64,000 nt of DNA from Neurospora tetrasperma FGSC 2508. Taxonomy: Eukaryota > Ascomycota > Sordariomycetes > Sordariales > Sordariaceae. Positions 27,310 through 39,330 of the stretch are shown in pieces (within the stretch, counting starts at the first letter, position 1; each line of letters begins with the position of its first letter). A model generated the notes under the pieces. It was not told where the DNA came from. It made no database searches and saw only the letters and a program-made list of their open reading frames with translations. The stretch covers positions 1,855,627-1,919,626 of the forward strand of contig NW_009799102.1 of the NCBI RefSeq assembly GCF_000213175.1, read 5' to 3'. The position numbers and the translations under genes were made by a program.

Positions 27310-27667
27310 GTACACTACAGTAAAGTCCCCTGCTTCTACAAGGAATCCGGGCAGCCATTTTTCTTGCATTTAATGGGGATCTTGCAGAAGGGGGGGCAAG
27401 TGCACGGACCCTCTGGAAGCCGCTGCCTGTTGGAATCGCGAGCTGGTTCCTAAAAAAGTGGAGTAAGCCGCCTGGCCCAGGGGTCGAAAATGTTCTGTCC
27501 CAGCAAAAGGACACCCCTGTACCTGCAAATCCGGCTTTGAGGCCTTGCAATTTGCAGTTTGCAGCTCTAGTATAGGAAAATAATTTCGGGCTAGAGAATT
27601 TTTGCATTTATTGGGGATCTTGCAGAAGGGGGGGCTTGTAGAAGCAGGGGACTTTACTGTAGTGTAC
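27310..27667. mobile_element. MITE-like element with 33-bp perfect terminal inverted repeats and TA flanks
   Basis: The 33 bases at 27310-27342 are the exact reverse complement of 27635-27667. The arms start CACTACAGTAAAGTCCCC just inside a TA dinucleotide at both ends (27311-27312 and 27665-27666), as expected for TA target duplication by Tc1/mariner-type elements. The core is about 352 bp with no open frame for a transposase, so it is non-autonomous. Inside, a 33-base direct repeat occurs at 27364-27396 and 27602-27634 with one mismatch. Its end, CTTGCAGAAGGGGGGG, resembles the inner arm CTTGTAGAAGCAGGGG, suggesting duplication of sub-terminal sequence. Perfect arms suggest a fairly recent insertion or escape from RIP. 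The superfamily is inferred from the TA flank only. Confidence 0.85.
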
Positions 27668-30600
27668 AAGTGTCGATGATTCCATTCCGCTTTTGTGATT
27701 GGGCCAAATATTAGCAAGTTGAGGATACAAACCATTTCAAGAGTGGATAAGGCTAATTGCGACGGCTATCGATCAACACAGGTGCGCAGCATCCGCGGTC
27801 CAATCAGCAATCCCACCGGTTCTTGTTCCGCCTTGAGCCCTGTCGCTCTGGTACAGTAGCAGTCAGGGCGGAACTGGAGGGGAGGGAAGCAGGGAAAGGG
27901 AAAGGAGAGAAGAAAAATCTGCACTTTGCTTCACGGCAGCATCCACCACCACATCCACCGTCAGGGCCTGTTGGGGCGTTGTTGGGCCCAGCTTCATGAA
28001 AAAGTCTGGAATTGGCGACGGATGCCCAAGGGTTTGGGTCCCGGGAGCTGCATCCGTCATCGCCGTCGCACGCATTTCCCTGGATCCACCGTCCGTTACA
28101 TCGGCAAGGGCATGAGAGGAAGGGGGGGCCACAAGTCCACGAATTGGGAGCCACGGGGAGCATCGGAAGGGTCGATCCGCTGAAACAAAGTGAAAGCTTA
28201 ATTTTCTTGCTCCTTGCAATGTCGCGGTGTAGCCGAGTTTGATGGACAACGCGTGGGCGTTAACGGTGAGGACGTTCGTGAACGTGTGTCGTCCGTATCT
28301 GAATGCCACAAAAGCGCACATCCCTTGACACATCCCCCCTGTGCTAATCTCGCGGTTATACCGCGTATTTTATCATCTGATACTCCTGATGAGACAGCCA
28401 TCTGAAAATCCGGGGAAAACGGCCACTCACTACAGTATCCTGAGTGCTAACGGACCGTCTTCGTACATTGCCCGGACTCGGAGAAGGTTCGCAGATTGCC
28501 GTGTCGATCGTTCCGAAGCGCCGGGTTATTATCGTTTCTATTCTGGCTTATTGCCAGAGATCCTCTGTGTTTCCGGTGTTTCTCTGGTGTAAGCTGTACA
28601 CTACAACACTTCAAGTTTCACATGCTGCTCCCATCGTTCACCGTTCACATACATATCTCGAACCTACTTTGCTTGAGCTCACCGTGGCGGCGACCACCGA
28701 CCGTTCCCGCGACAGGGCATGGCGGTCATAACGAGCTCGACAAGACAACAAGGAACGATTGACTGAAAGAGGAAGGCATTCACAACGGACAGGCATCGGG
28801 GGACGAGGAAGAACAGGATCCCTGGTCTTCGCTTATGCCTTGGATGACGACGCTACTGTGTTGGAAGCATGGAAGGCCCGAAGAAGGGCTCCAGTTGTGC
28901 GTCTTGGTGGCTTTCTACAACTGCGGAATAGCCCCGCGACTGAGCTCCGACCTGCAACCTTGTTGCCGCGGCCACCGGCTCTGTTTCCATTTCTTCAAGA
29001 GAAGCCTCGGGGAGGGGATCAAACTTCAAACATCTCTGATGGGGCTGGCTCCCCTGCGAATATCTGCGTAATTACAGAGGACCCGAGCACATGGGAAATA
29101 GCGTTCTCGCAGACTTTTAAGCGAGCGTTGGCGAACGCTGGCGAGCTTCCTAGTTTGGCAAGGTTGGAATCATCTGCAGGAGCTGGAACGCGCTCGCCTT
29201 GCTTTTCATCAGCTGTGGCCGCCGCGGAGAGCTGAGAGAGGTCCGGGAAACCTGGGGTTGACGAGGTTCGACATCATTCGTTGGTGTTACTCGGTCCCGA
29301 TGAGGTTGTCATATGTAGCGGATAAGAATGTCGCCCGACGTCTCCTGTAGGACTGCCGCAAGATTCATGCTCCATTGGCCTTGGAACCTGCCTTGACTCC
29401 GGCTGTGCAGTAGAGGCCTCTAGGCCATGTTACAGCAGGAAAGGGGAATCGAGGCAGGGCGAATGCGCTGGCGGTAAGGGAGGGCGGCCTTTGGAGCGAA
29501 ATGGAAGTCGGAGGCATGCCCGGTCCGACAGACAACCCGGTTCGCAAAGGGCATGGCTCCCACAAGTGTCCGACCGAACGAAATGGCCGAGCAAGCCTGT
29601 CGGGCCTGGCAGGCACCTGAAGAGGGCCGACGACCATTGTAGTGTAGTGTACACTACCGCCGATCATCCTCTAACGTCGGATTGGTGTCCCCGGAAGCCG
29701 TAGCGCGAGTGTAGTGTAGATAGTAGCTCACGATTAGCGACAGGTCACCGCGCTCGAGATCGTTCACCTTCTCCAAAGGCACCTCACGTCGTCAGGCCAG
29801 CACACCGGACAAGGTGCCGAAAGAACAAGACGACCAGCCGGAGCGATATCCGACACTGTGATTTCGCTGTTTTTTTTTTCCTTTTTTTTTTTTTTTTTTT
29901 TTTGGACCTCGCCTAATGTTCCCCGGCCGCCGTCCAATTTCAACTGCTCAGCGGACAGACCACTCCGGGTACTCTACGCAGCGCCATGAACGTTCCAGAC
30001 GCTAATCTCACGATGAGTTTATTGATAACGAGGCTGACCTGTCACTTGCAACGGTGCACAGCAAAGTGTCTATCGACAACAGAAGAAAGGAAGAACGACT
30101 CCATAATCAAACGGGTGCTCAGCTGCCAGGCCCCCGCGGGCCACTTCCGGCAAGGGAAAATCTGGGGATGAGCTGTCGCCCATCAGCGCCTCGCCCAGCA
30201 CGTGGGGGCGGCCTCAAGGTCTGTGGGGGTTTTGATGATTCAGCTGCTGCTGCTTTTGGGAGCATCTCGCGACCACAGTTGGTGGGTGGGGGGGCAAAGT
30301 GGGCGCCGTCGTGATCTATCCTATCTGTGACACCATTCCCAAGCCACAATCAAGATCCTTTCCCATCCCAGCGGCCTGGTAACTTACTGGGCCATGTCGT
30401 ATGCGAACTCGGACTGGACGCCTGAATTTAGGTGCCTGGGACACAATCATAGGCTCTGTATGCATCGCTTTCAGGTCGCTATCTCATTCCACTGGCAACG
30501 AGGCACTGCGAGTTGTGATGGATGGTTGGACAGACACTCAAACCTGAACTCGAGACCTGAGCGCCATTCATGACTTGGCCGGCTGACTGTGCTATGGCAT

Positions 30601-32120
30601 GCGTTCAATGCCTGACTCATTTTGTCCTTCACGAACCTACCATTCGCCCACCTACTTGTATAAGCGGCCCTTATGAGTACGCCTTAGCCAGCTCTCATGA
30701 CGGCCTCATTGGCAAACGGTGGTACCTAGAGATACACCACCTGAGTTGATTACTATCCACCGTTATCGTTAACGTCTCCCATCTCCAGACCGCATGGTAC
30801 TTGCAGCGTTACCGGAGGGGTGATATCAACACCATTCGGTAACGTACCCTCGGACTCCCTCCAGTAAAACGTTGTCTCCTTTGCACGCGCCTTCTGTCCA
30901 CAGAAGCCAGGCTGGTCAGAGGTAGAAACGCTGGCGATATCCACTGACCGCCAGACCTAGTACCAAAGCGCCAGCTTGAAAGCCAAGCGTTGATGCAATG
31001 CAAGTTACATGTCTTTCCTGCCCCCTTGGGCTGAGATAAGGTGCGGATAATCGTGCGGACAATCGTGAGCACATCACCTGTTGTGGACATGGAATGAATG
31101 GCTATCAACCCCAACGCAGCACGCGGGTCTACCCGAGGAACTACAGTTGAAGATACTCCGCGCGAATAAACCCATGTGGACCATCAACCATATGATTGAC
31201 GGTTGCGTGCCCCCGATCTTCACACCGACGGTTTCACTACTTGTTGCCCCAAATTTCACCTAGACAGGCCGCTCCTTCCAAGTCCGGAGTCGGCGGCTCC
31301 TTAACGACGGACGCACCCCTGTCAGTCGGAAGGCGCACCGGTGAGCGAACATTCCGGACCGACACCGGCCAGTTGAACGGAACTGGCGATACCAACTGCA
31401 AGGCCTCAAACTTAATCAACGATATCAACACCGCTTCACCAAAGAGGTGCACTCTCTTACCGTGCATCAGCTTCCCGCTTGTTTACCCAGTCGCTAGCAG
31501 GCTACAGGAAGGGTTTGTTATCTACGGGTCTGCTGCCTGTCTCTTCCATTGGCAGAATGAACATTTCCTTGATTAAAAGGGACCTAATCACAACTTCCAA
31601 CAACCAATCAACCAGAACGGAACTCGTCAACTCCGCTGTCGTTTTACTGGATTGAAAGATTTCGAGACCTCAGCAACGTTGTTTCCAGTATCGGCACTAG
31701 CAACTACACGACGTCGTACTCCGCACGCACTTCATACAAGATCGACAGAGGGGATCAGACTCCGGCACTTGGAAATTGCCGTTTCGCGGCCACGGTTATT
31801 CCCGCGGGTATTACAGGCGCATCAACATTGCTTTTTAGATCCTTCAATTCACTCTGGTCGAGCTTCCCTCCTTTCTGGCTCACGTCTGAACTGGCCGGGC
31901 CTCGCTGTCTTGATGGTTTGGACACTGAAAACCTGTGAAGAGTGTCACAAGCATGTCGATCTTCATCGCGTGTCAAACCCACGGGACTCTTGAGTGAGAG
32001 TCCACCCTAAGCATTTGGTCCGGTGTGTCTGCCAATACCTCAACATCTTGCTGGAAACCCACCGTCTCGCTTCTCGGCTGACCCAAGAGGAGGATTTTTG
32101 GATGAATTGCTGCAGTCTGG
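27668..32120. other. About 4.5 kb region without a convincing gene
   Basis: Open frames are short or start at non-ATG codons. The longest plus-strand one is 28759-29235 (158 codons from TTG, no domain). A 14-bp perfect palindrome GTAGTGTACACTAC lies at 29644-29657, and a near-continuous T tract sits at about 29871-29903. I see no spliced gene model. Confidence 0.5.
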
Positions 32121-32773
32121 GTACTCGGGGGTTGCGGTTCGCTTTTGGTTTGCCAAGCTTCTTTGCCCCCTCTCCCTATAGGAGAGGGGGTGGAAAAAAC
32201 CTGGGACAGTAAAATATTCATGGGACAATCAAGACAACCAGCAAAACACTAGGAAATCTATTAGTACAGGAGAAACAATAATGCATTTTAACTATGCTAC
32301 TATTTATTAAAATTCTACTAAAATTCTGGCCGTTTCTATCTATACTTAGGAAGCAATATACAAAATTTCAAGGCCTAATTCCAATGGAGAAGAAAATAGC
32401 AATCCAATGAAGTTGTTTACATATGCAAACTCGAATAGATTTCGGATGCTATGGTACATGTGATGAAAGGTATACCAAAAATCCTTTTTTTACTTCATTT
32501 ATTCAAGACCCAACCAAAATCAATGCAACTTTGTAGATTGTTATTTAAGAATATTCTTAACCCCCTAAAATTTTCTTAAATTTTTAGAAAAATGTAGCGT
32601 GGTTGAAATAGTTATAGTATCTCACTGCACTATCAAGTTTCCTAGCACTTTGCTAAGAATACAGATTGTCCCATGAATATTTTACTGTCCTAGGTTTTTT
32701 CCACCCCCTCTCCTATAGGGAGAGGGGGCAAAGAAGCTTGGCAAACCAAAAGCGAACCGCAACCCCCGAGTAC
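32121..32773. mobile_element. Non-autonomous DNA transposon-like element with 110-bp terminal inverted repeats
   Basis: Bases 32121-32230 and 32664-32773 are reverse complements over 110 bases with one mismatch (G versus A). The arms begin TACTCGGGGGTTGCGGTTCG. A TA dinucleotide lies at each outer edge (32122-32123 and 32771-32772), consistent with TA target duplication. Beyond the 110 bases the complementarity continues more weakly (AGCAAAACACTAGGAAA against AGCAAAGTGCTAGGAAA, differing by transitions). The 430-bp centre is strongly A+T-rich with no long open frame, as expected for a deleted, RIP-affected or foldback/MITE element. No transposase is encoded, so mobility would need a copy elsewhere. 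The superfamily is not certain. Confidence 0.88.
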
Positions 32774-35700
32774 ACATCATGAGAATAAAAGAAGTCTGTG
32801 CACTTCCCCATACGTACAGGGTATTTTTTGGTACTACTTCAATAGTGACTCCACTCTTGACCTTATAGGTACCCTTGGCTTGCTCGCGCAATGCACTCCA
32901 ATCCATCCCATGTTAGCATATCCAAACGTCAATCCCCCTCCTTTAACAACCAACCAATAACACAAATCGCCGTCTTCGACTCCCACAATTTGCCAATATT
33001 GTATGCATAGTCCCCTATTCACTCCAGCAATCAACAAAGCGCTGGAGCGAATCCTTACTTGCTCACCGCGGACCAGGCGGCCAAGGGTATTGGTTTTCAC
33101 ACACCTCGGTCGATAAAGTCACTTTCTGCTGCTCACCTTAGCGCGCCAAACGCGGGTTTCTGTTTCGTTCTTCTTCTTCAACCTTGAGACCCTTCGTAAA
33201 CCTCTCACCAGCCCTTCCCGTCAGCCATTCGCGTCATCCGTACCCTCCTCCACTGCCACTTATGTGCCGATAGTCCGACACGAGAACTACACCCTACCAA
33301 ATCTGTGTTTGAAATCTCCACTTTAGGTTGCCGTGGGGCAAAATATTGGGACCCCATACTAGCAGTCCAAGATGTCCCTGAGAGAGAGAGTGAGAGATGG
33401 TGTCCGTCAGGGAGGGAGCTTGAGGGGATGCTTCAACTGTGGGAACCCCCTCATCTCTTCGCATCTTTGTGGATGGATGAATAAATACGGCGAGTCTACT
33501 CGTTTCACCGACGTCTGGTGATAGCGTCAGCACATACTCAGGGCATCGGGGCTTACAACATAAGCTGTTGAGGTGGTTTGTTTCTATATGATAATGCTGT
33601 TAAGAAGGGAAGGCTGCTACTTTCGGGACATGATGCTGAAGTAAATCTATCCAATGAGAGTCTGCAGTCTTGACACACACTCGCTTCCGGCGGTTGCGAT
33701 TGGGTATGTGGACTCTAATGTGGCTAGGCCTTCAGTTGTCGTATCTGATGAGACTTTTTCTATGTTTTCTCTGGTGGCCGGAATCTGATATTCATTATCA
33801 CCAAAAGGTCGTAAGGTTGGTCTGAGATATGAGTCTTGGGGTCAAGTCGTTATCGCTAGAACTCGCGAGGTGAAAGATATAGAATTGTGATTGATGGGAT
33901 GGGAAAGCCTATCAGCTCCTGTTGGATGCTCGGCCAGTAGGTAGAGGTTGAGAACACATCACGTTCTGCGCCTATTATATTCTTTCACCCTCTTGGTAGC
34001 TGGTAGCTCAATATTCTCTTGACTGTTAACACCGTTCTTGGAGTCAGAGTGAAGATGTTTCAGACGACGAAAAGGAGGGCGTAGCATTCAGCTTTCGACC
34101 GCATCAGTAGCTCCTTCTCCAATCATGACTCAACTACAACTTGAATACACGTACGCTTCTCACATGGGCAGATGGGCTAAAGCGATCACTAAAGTGGCAA
34201 TTTTGACAGAGTCTAGACTTCTTTCCAGATTCTAGAGAAATGGTTCTCCTGACGATCGATCCTGCAAGAGACCACCTCTGGTGTATACTTGGGGCCAAGA
34301 TCATGCCGCCGAATCTTGAAGTTCAACAGACCTACCAATTAGAGAACTGGCATTGCCCATAAAGGGCAAGAAGAAAAAAAACTCTTCGGTAAACAAACAT
34401 GTCAACCGAATCACCGTTTTGCAGCCACTCCAATGTCCATTTTGTGGTGTAAACGCATGAATGCCTAACCTCCGCAAAACACTCGGTCGATATTACATGC
34501 CTACCTCTCCCATGATGTGTATGAGGACTGGCCCATTCCCACCTGTGAAAGGTCCATTCAGTCAAGGGTACATCGCCAAGTACTTTTCCCAATGCCTGAT
34601 TGTTCTGCATCAGACAAGTGCATAACTACATACTGCATGCGATTCTCGGACATGCTGTGGTATATTTACACCACAAAAATCCCACTCTAAGCAGTCAGAA
34701 CGCCAGTAGGAGGTTATATCTCAATATCACGGCTCCTCTTCAGCTTTCTATTCTGGCCTGACTTCGGTCCAGGAAGTGCATATCCACCCTTTAGTGCATA
34801 CATTATCCATGACAGTATCACATGCAAAATCAGGGGGATAATACTGTAACCTCCAAGTCTATGTAGAAAGACAACAAAGAGGACATCTACGTACATTTAT
34901 CACTGCTCTCTCGGGATCTCCCGAACGTGTTTACAGGCATGAATGCAGTTCAAGAACAACAATGGGACCCTGAAGGTACCCAAACTACGGTTACCAACCG
35001 TGACCCGCTTGGGTTTCTCTCTGGGAGCAGAACGGCAACGGAGATCTGAAACGAGGTGCCTATTTTTTTCTTTGTTCATGTAAGCAAGCAGGGAGGAACG
35101 ACTTGCATGTTCTGAAAACAAGGCTCATGTCTATGTCTCCTTACCTCCACGAGGGGAAACGGTAGCGTTAGAGGTTCAGACGACTTGGTTCTTACCGTTT
35201 GGGGATCTGATGATGTCGATTCAAAAGGGACCTGGAGGCAACAGGATCGGAAGAGACCTTTTAGGAAGGTATTTCAACATTCAATCGACAGGTACCAGCA
35301 AGAAAGGATTATCAACCGTTAGACCCTCTGCCCATTTTGGACTACGCAAGACATCCCCTTCGGCTTCACCCGAGAGCAACGAGAGCAAAAGCTCCCAAAG
35401 GGTCCAGTCATGTGCTCGTCGGTACGTCATTGACAGCTCAAACCCTCTGTCGGCTCCCACGGAAATCCCAGTGTTACTCCGCGGTTGTGAAACACACTCC
35501 AGTGCGATATAGGGGTTTCGTCGACACCCGTGGCCATCTGAGACTAACGAGAGCAGCCTGAATACAAAAAAAAAAAGCCCCAGGAATATAAAATTATGTG
35601 AGTGCCATCTCCAGTCGGGGGCTTAATGGTACCTACGCAGGTGGCTTGGTGTCCTAAGCAGCATGGAACAGCCGTGAGCGGGCACCTATCTCTCAACAAT

Positions 35701-36896
35701 ACTACCTAGCTCATGGCCCTCATGTCTCCTCCATTCCAGAACTTTTTCTTAGTAATCTCTCTGCCACGATTCAGCCAGCTAGCTTACCTGGCTACCTACC
35801 TATTGACGTCCATCTCGCCCTCGCAAGATCATCCTCCCCGTTTGAGTGACGTTCACGCGTGCACACAAGACATGAACATAACCTCTCAATATTTCCCTCA
35901 TACCTCCCTCCATCTGAGCATTACATTCCGCTTCCCAATAGCGAACACAGCAAGATCACATAGAGCTAGGGACAGCCAAGATAGATAAAGGAAGCTCCAA
36001 TCCTCCAACTCATCTAAAATCAAGTCATACGTATAATTAGCCAGATGCATGACGACTTATTGTCTAAACGTACGAGAGACACCAACCAGTCTTCCAAAAC
36101 AAAGCCGACTGACGTGTGGCGCCGACAGTGGAAGTTAGCCAAATAGAAAAAAAAAAAAAAAAAAAAGACAGCATGGAATCGCTGAGGAGGTTGGGATGGT
36201 TTTAAATCAAACATCAAATCACACCTATGTACGCTGTCCCATCTAGTGTAGAGTGGCTGCAGTTTGTGAGGATCTATTTTTTGATGCAGAGTTTGCATAG
36301 GGGTACCGTTAGCAGTCGACGTAAATCAGGTTGGATGAGACATGGGCTCAGATCAGATCCTCCGGGGTTTGTTTTGGTGGTCTTTGTGCAAAGCAGGTAC
36401 CCGGCTGGCTTCCAAAAAGTGATTCAACTATCCAATTCCAGGTTTGAAAACAGCTGGCGATGATGAGGTCTTTGTCATAGTCGACAGAACCAGTTTCTCC
36501 CTCGGACTTGGATGAGGAATATGGCTTCCAAGACTGCTGGAAGTAAGACGGAGAGCCTTCGATGCGATTATGCGAAATGGTAAACCAGTGACTGACTGAC
36601 CGACTCCTTCAAAGGTAAAATACCTGACCATGGGCAATTTTCTTGTTGAGCGGGGTGAAGCGTTTGGTACTCGAAATCCTTTCGGGGTGTAGGCGCCGTT
36701 CGTGAACTAGTGTATGCCTCGAGTATGTCAACCGCCAGCCCGATTCCACCGTCCATGACCTGCCCCGACTACATAGTACCCGTGTACCTACTTCCAACCT
36801 GAAGTCGAATCCAAAGAAGACAAAAAGGAAGCGGAACAAGGTAAAAAGAAGTGTACGAGTTTCGCGGTATTGGAAGCAGCAAAAGAAAAACAAACT
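32774..36896. other. About 4.1 kb region without a convincing gene
   Basis: Only small overlapping open frames (60-100 codons) on both strands. An A run of about 19 bases lies near 36149-36167. The right end adjoins the tRNA-Arg gene. I see no domain, RNA gene or repeat pair that I can support here. Confidence 0.5.
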
Positions 36897-36968
36897 CGAT
36901 CCACCCAGGGGTCGAACCTGGAACCTCCTGATTCGTAGTCAGACGCTCTGCCATTGAGCCAGCGGACC
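36897..36968 (-). tRNA. tRNA-Arg (anticodon ACG)
   Basis: Read on the minus strand, 72 bases fold as a full cloverleaf. The acceptor is GGTCCGC with GTGGATC plus discriminator G. The D arm is GCTC/GAGC. The anticodon arm TCTGA-CTACGAA-TCAGG places ACG at positions 34-36. The T arm is CCAGG-TTCGACC-CCTGG. It lacks an intron. ACG (wobble A to inosine) reads the CGU, CGC and CGA Arg codons. The minus-strand flank just after the gene is T-rich (TTTGTTTTTCTTTT), a good RNA polymerase III terminator. Confidence 0.95.
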
Positions 36969-37334
36969 TTGTTGAAATGAAGTGGACATCGACGACCCTA
37001 TGGTCCCTAGCTGCGAACTGGATCTAGAGTGTGGGCAAGTGGTTACCCTCTCGCCGGCACCCGATATGATAGTACAAAGTCCGTGAGTAACGACACCCGT
37101 TGTTGTGTACCTGATGCTCAGATTCCATCGTTGAGAACAAAACGCATCTACCAAACAAAGGCGACAGCCAGCGCCTGATATATCAGCACGTTGTTGTACT
37201 CCCCAACCCACGGGGACATGATGAATGACATGACCGAAACGCCCTAACGCCACCGTAACCCAGTGGAAGCCAAAACTCGAGTGCACCCCTGTGTGCACCG
37301 TGCACACCATACCTGGCTGGCCATCTTCCTCCTT
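36969..37334. other. Spacer between tRNA-Arg and vps24
   Basis: Contains the upstream side of the minus-strand tRNA gene and the 3' flank of the minus-strand vps24 gene. A perfect 8+1+8 inverted repeat, GTGTGCAC-C-GTGCACAC, lies at 37291-37307, 28 bases beyond the vps24 stop codon. No gene is seen. Confidence 0.5.
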
Positions 37335-38121
37335 CTAACTCCTCAGAGCTTCCAATCGGTTCCGCATCTGGTCCATCATAGCCTCGGTATCCTCTTCCTC
37401 GGGCTCCTCGTCGGCGTGCTGGGGTTGCTGTGGTAGTTTCTGGCCGGGTTCTGGCACACTAGGCAAGCCGCCCGTCTTCTCCATGCGATCCTTCAGTATC
37501 TCGCCCAGCACCTTGTCGACCTCGCCCTCGGCTTCCTCCTCTTCATCTTCCAGGTCCACGTCAACGGGCAACTGCTCGCCCACCATCTCCTCGATAATAC
37601 CGGCCTTCATCAGCTCAACGCTGAGCTCCTGCATGGTGCCAGCCAGCTCCGGTAGGCGCACGAGCGTGTTGACGTCCTTCATGATCTTGACGCTGGCACG
37701 GATGCTGCCCTCGATCTTGCGCAGGGCGAAGGCCTCGTTAACCTGCATTTGCACGCTGTTGAGCTGGGCCTTGCTCGTGATCAGGCGAGCGGTCGTCTTG
37801 CGGGCGCGGATCAGCTCGCGGGCGAAGTCGCGCACTTCCTTTTCGGCCTGTTTACGTTGGGCGGGGTTGCGCTGTGCTCGTCGGTCGGCGGCCACAATGA
37901 GGTTTTTGGTCTTGGTCTCGACTTGCTTGACCTGGGCGATGTCACGGTCGATCTTGCGCATGTTGGAGCGGAGTAGGGTGTTGCATTTGCGCATCTGGAT
38001 AGGCAAACACGGGGTATCAGTGACTGACGTCCTTGACTCAAGACACCTTCCATTCCGTCAAGGTGGTGCTAACCTGTGCCTGGGGATCGGGCGGCGCGAA
38101 GAAGGACCTGAGTGTTTGCAT
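37335..38121 (-). CDS. vps24: ESCRT-III subunit Vps24 / CHMP3
   Basis: Two exons, 38121-38074 (MQTLRSFFAPPDPQAQ) and 37994-37335, join in phase 0 across a 79-nt GT-AG intron to give 235 residues, close to the ~220 residues usual for the family. The N-terminal basic helical hairpin (RKIDRDIAQVKQVETKTK, then ARKTTARLITSKAQLNSVQ) is the Snf7-family core. The stretch LMKAGIIEEMVGE is diagnostic of the CHMP3/Vps24 branch. An acidic linker follows (DLEDEEEEAEGEVDKVLGEI), and the tail MMDQMRNRLEALRS is a MIM1-type motif for binding the Vps4 MIT domain. The protein co-polymerises with Snf7 and Vps2 on endosomes to sort cargo into multivesicular bodies and drive membrane scission. The short first exon is typical of fungal ESCRT-III genes. 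Confidence 0.96.
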
Positions 38122-39149
38122 CTTGGCGGCTGTCGTAGTAGAAGCCGAACTGACTGTTTCTCGTGCTTCTCTGATGACGTGATTGGTGTAGGTACAACTA
38201 ATTGAACGATCCCCTCGTCAAAGAGTCGATAACATGAATGATAGTTTCTAGGTTGCTGATGGTGGCACACGGCGAAGGTGCCGTATGGTGATGAGGACTT
38301 GGTTCGGTAACTGAGGTGAAGTTGGTGTAGAGGGGGGTTGTGCCTGGAAACCACCTCCATGTCACCACTGTACTGTAATGTAGGTACCTAGGTTACGTCC
38401 TGACGTCGTGGACGGGCAACCCAACGGCCGGGGGTCTGGGCTGATAGTGTTAGCGCCTAGTGTAGACTGGAGGTATGTACCTTAGGTACCTAGAGGTACC
38501 TCTAGCGGGCATGTGAGGTGGAGGCCGCGTGAGCCTCACAGCCCAGCCCCAGACGGGACCTGAGGCAGGCGGCCCGGACAGGGAGTCTGCAGGTGGCTGC
38601 TCCTTCTTGCTTCCATTGCCTGCCCCTGTTCTTTCTGTGCTGGACTGGACCTGTGGCTTGAGCTGACCCTGGAGGGAACCACCCAACAGGCCCGCTATCC
38701 GCCCCGCGATGATGCTGCGGATTGGGACTGACAAGGAGTGTCCGAGTTTGTGGGAATAACCTTAGAGGTAGGTATACACTGCAGGAAAATGGAGGTTTAC
38801 AGTACCTTTGTGACATTATCCAGATATGAAATCACCATGTCCTGCCATAAAAAGCCACATCTTGTACGACTGGTGGATAACACAGGCTCAACAGGGTAGT
38901 CGTCAATGTTGCTGTGATGCTTTGACCTCAACCCCACCATTTTAACCACAACCACATGCCCTGGCTCATCGATCTGGCTGTAAGCCAAGGTCTTAGAAGG
39001 CAGTTGCATACTACCAGATACACAAGGCTCGGGATAATACACAGGTCGGTGTAGACATGCTCGTTCGATTGCTCGTCTGCTGGCGTTTTCAGTTGGCGCG
39101 AGACGGAAGGAATCTTTTTCATTGTTTGCCTTGTGGGATATGTACAAGT
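38122..39149. other. Divergent intergenic region between vps24 and the p23 gene
   Basis: Shared upstream DNA of vps24 (minus) and the p23 gene (plus). It contains clustered palindromes, TAGGTACCTA at 38381-38390 and 38483-38492 overlapping TAGAGGTACCTCTA at 38491-38504, and no credible reading frame. Open frames of 94-116 codons on the minus strand (38450-39147) lack domains. Confidence 0.5.
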
Positions 39150-39330
39150 TTCTAGAAGGCTCCCATGGTTTCGTCTACTGTTCGTCAGTTCTCCACTTGG
39201 AGGCCACAGCTGGAGCGGGCAGTTGGAGCAGTTGGAGCAGTTGGAGCAACACAAGCTGGATGGAGCGTGGAAGCTCAGCCCTGCGTCAAGGCCCCGCGCG
39301 CCCGGGAATCTTCAGGCTTCTTACGAATTC
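39150..39330 (+). promoter_or_regulatory. Candidate heat-shock elements upstream of the p23 co-chaperone gene
   Basis: TTCTAGAA at 39150-39157 fits the TTCnnGAA heat-shock-factor dyad. GAATCTTC at 39306-39313 fits GAAnnTTC, followed by further TTC, GAA and TTC triplets to 39330. They lie about 540 and 380 bases before the ATG of an Hsp90 co-chaperone, where such sites make sense. Between them, AGTTGGAGC is repeated three times in tandem (about 39219-39249). The match is by eye and such dyads also occur by chance. Confidence 0.35.

Noticed and set aside
28759-29235. 158-codon plus-strand frame
   Set aside because: Starts at TTG, with weak coding character and no domain.
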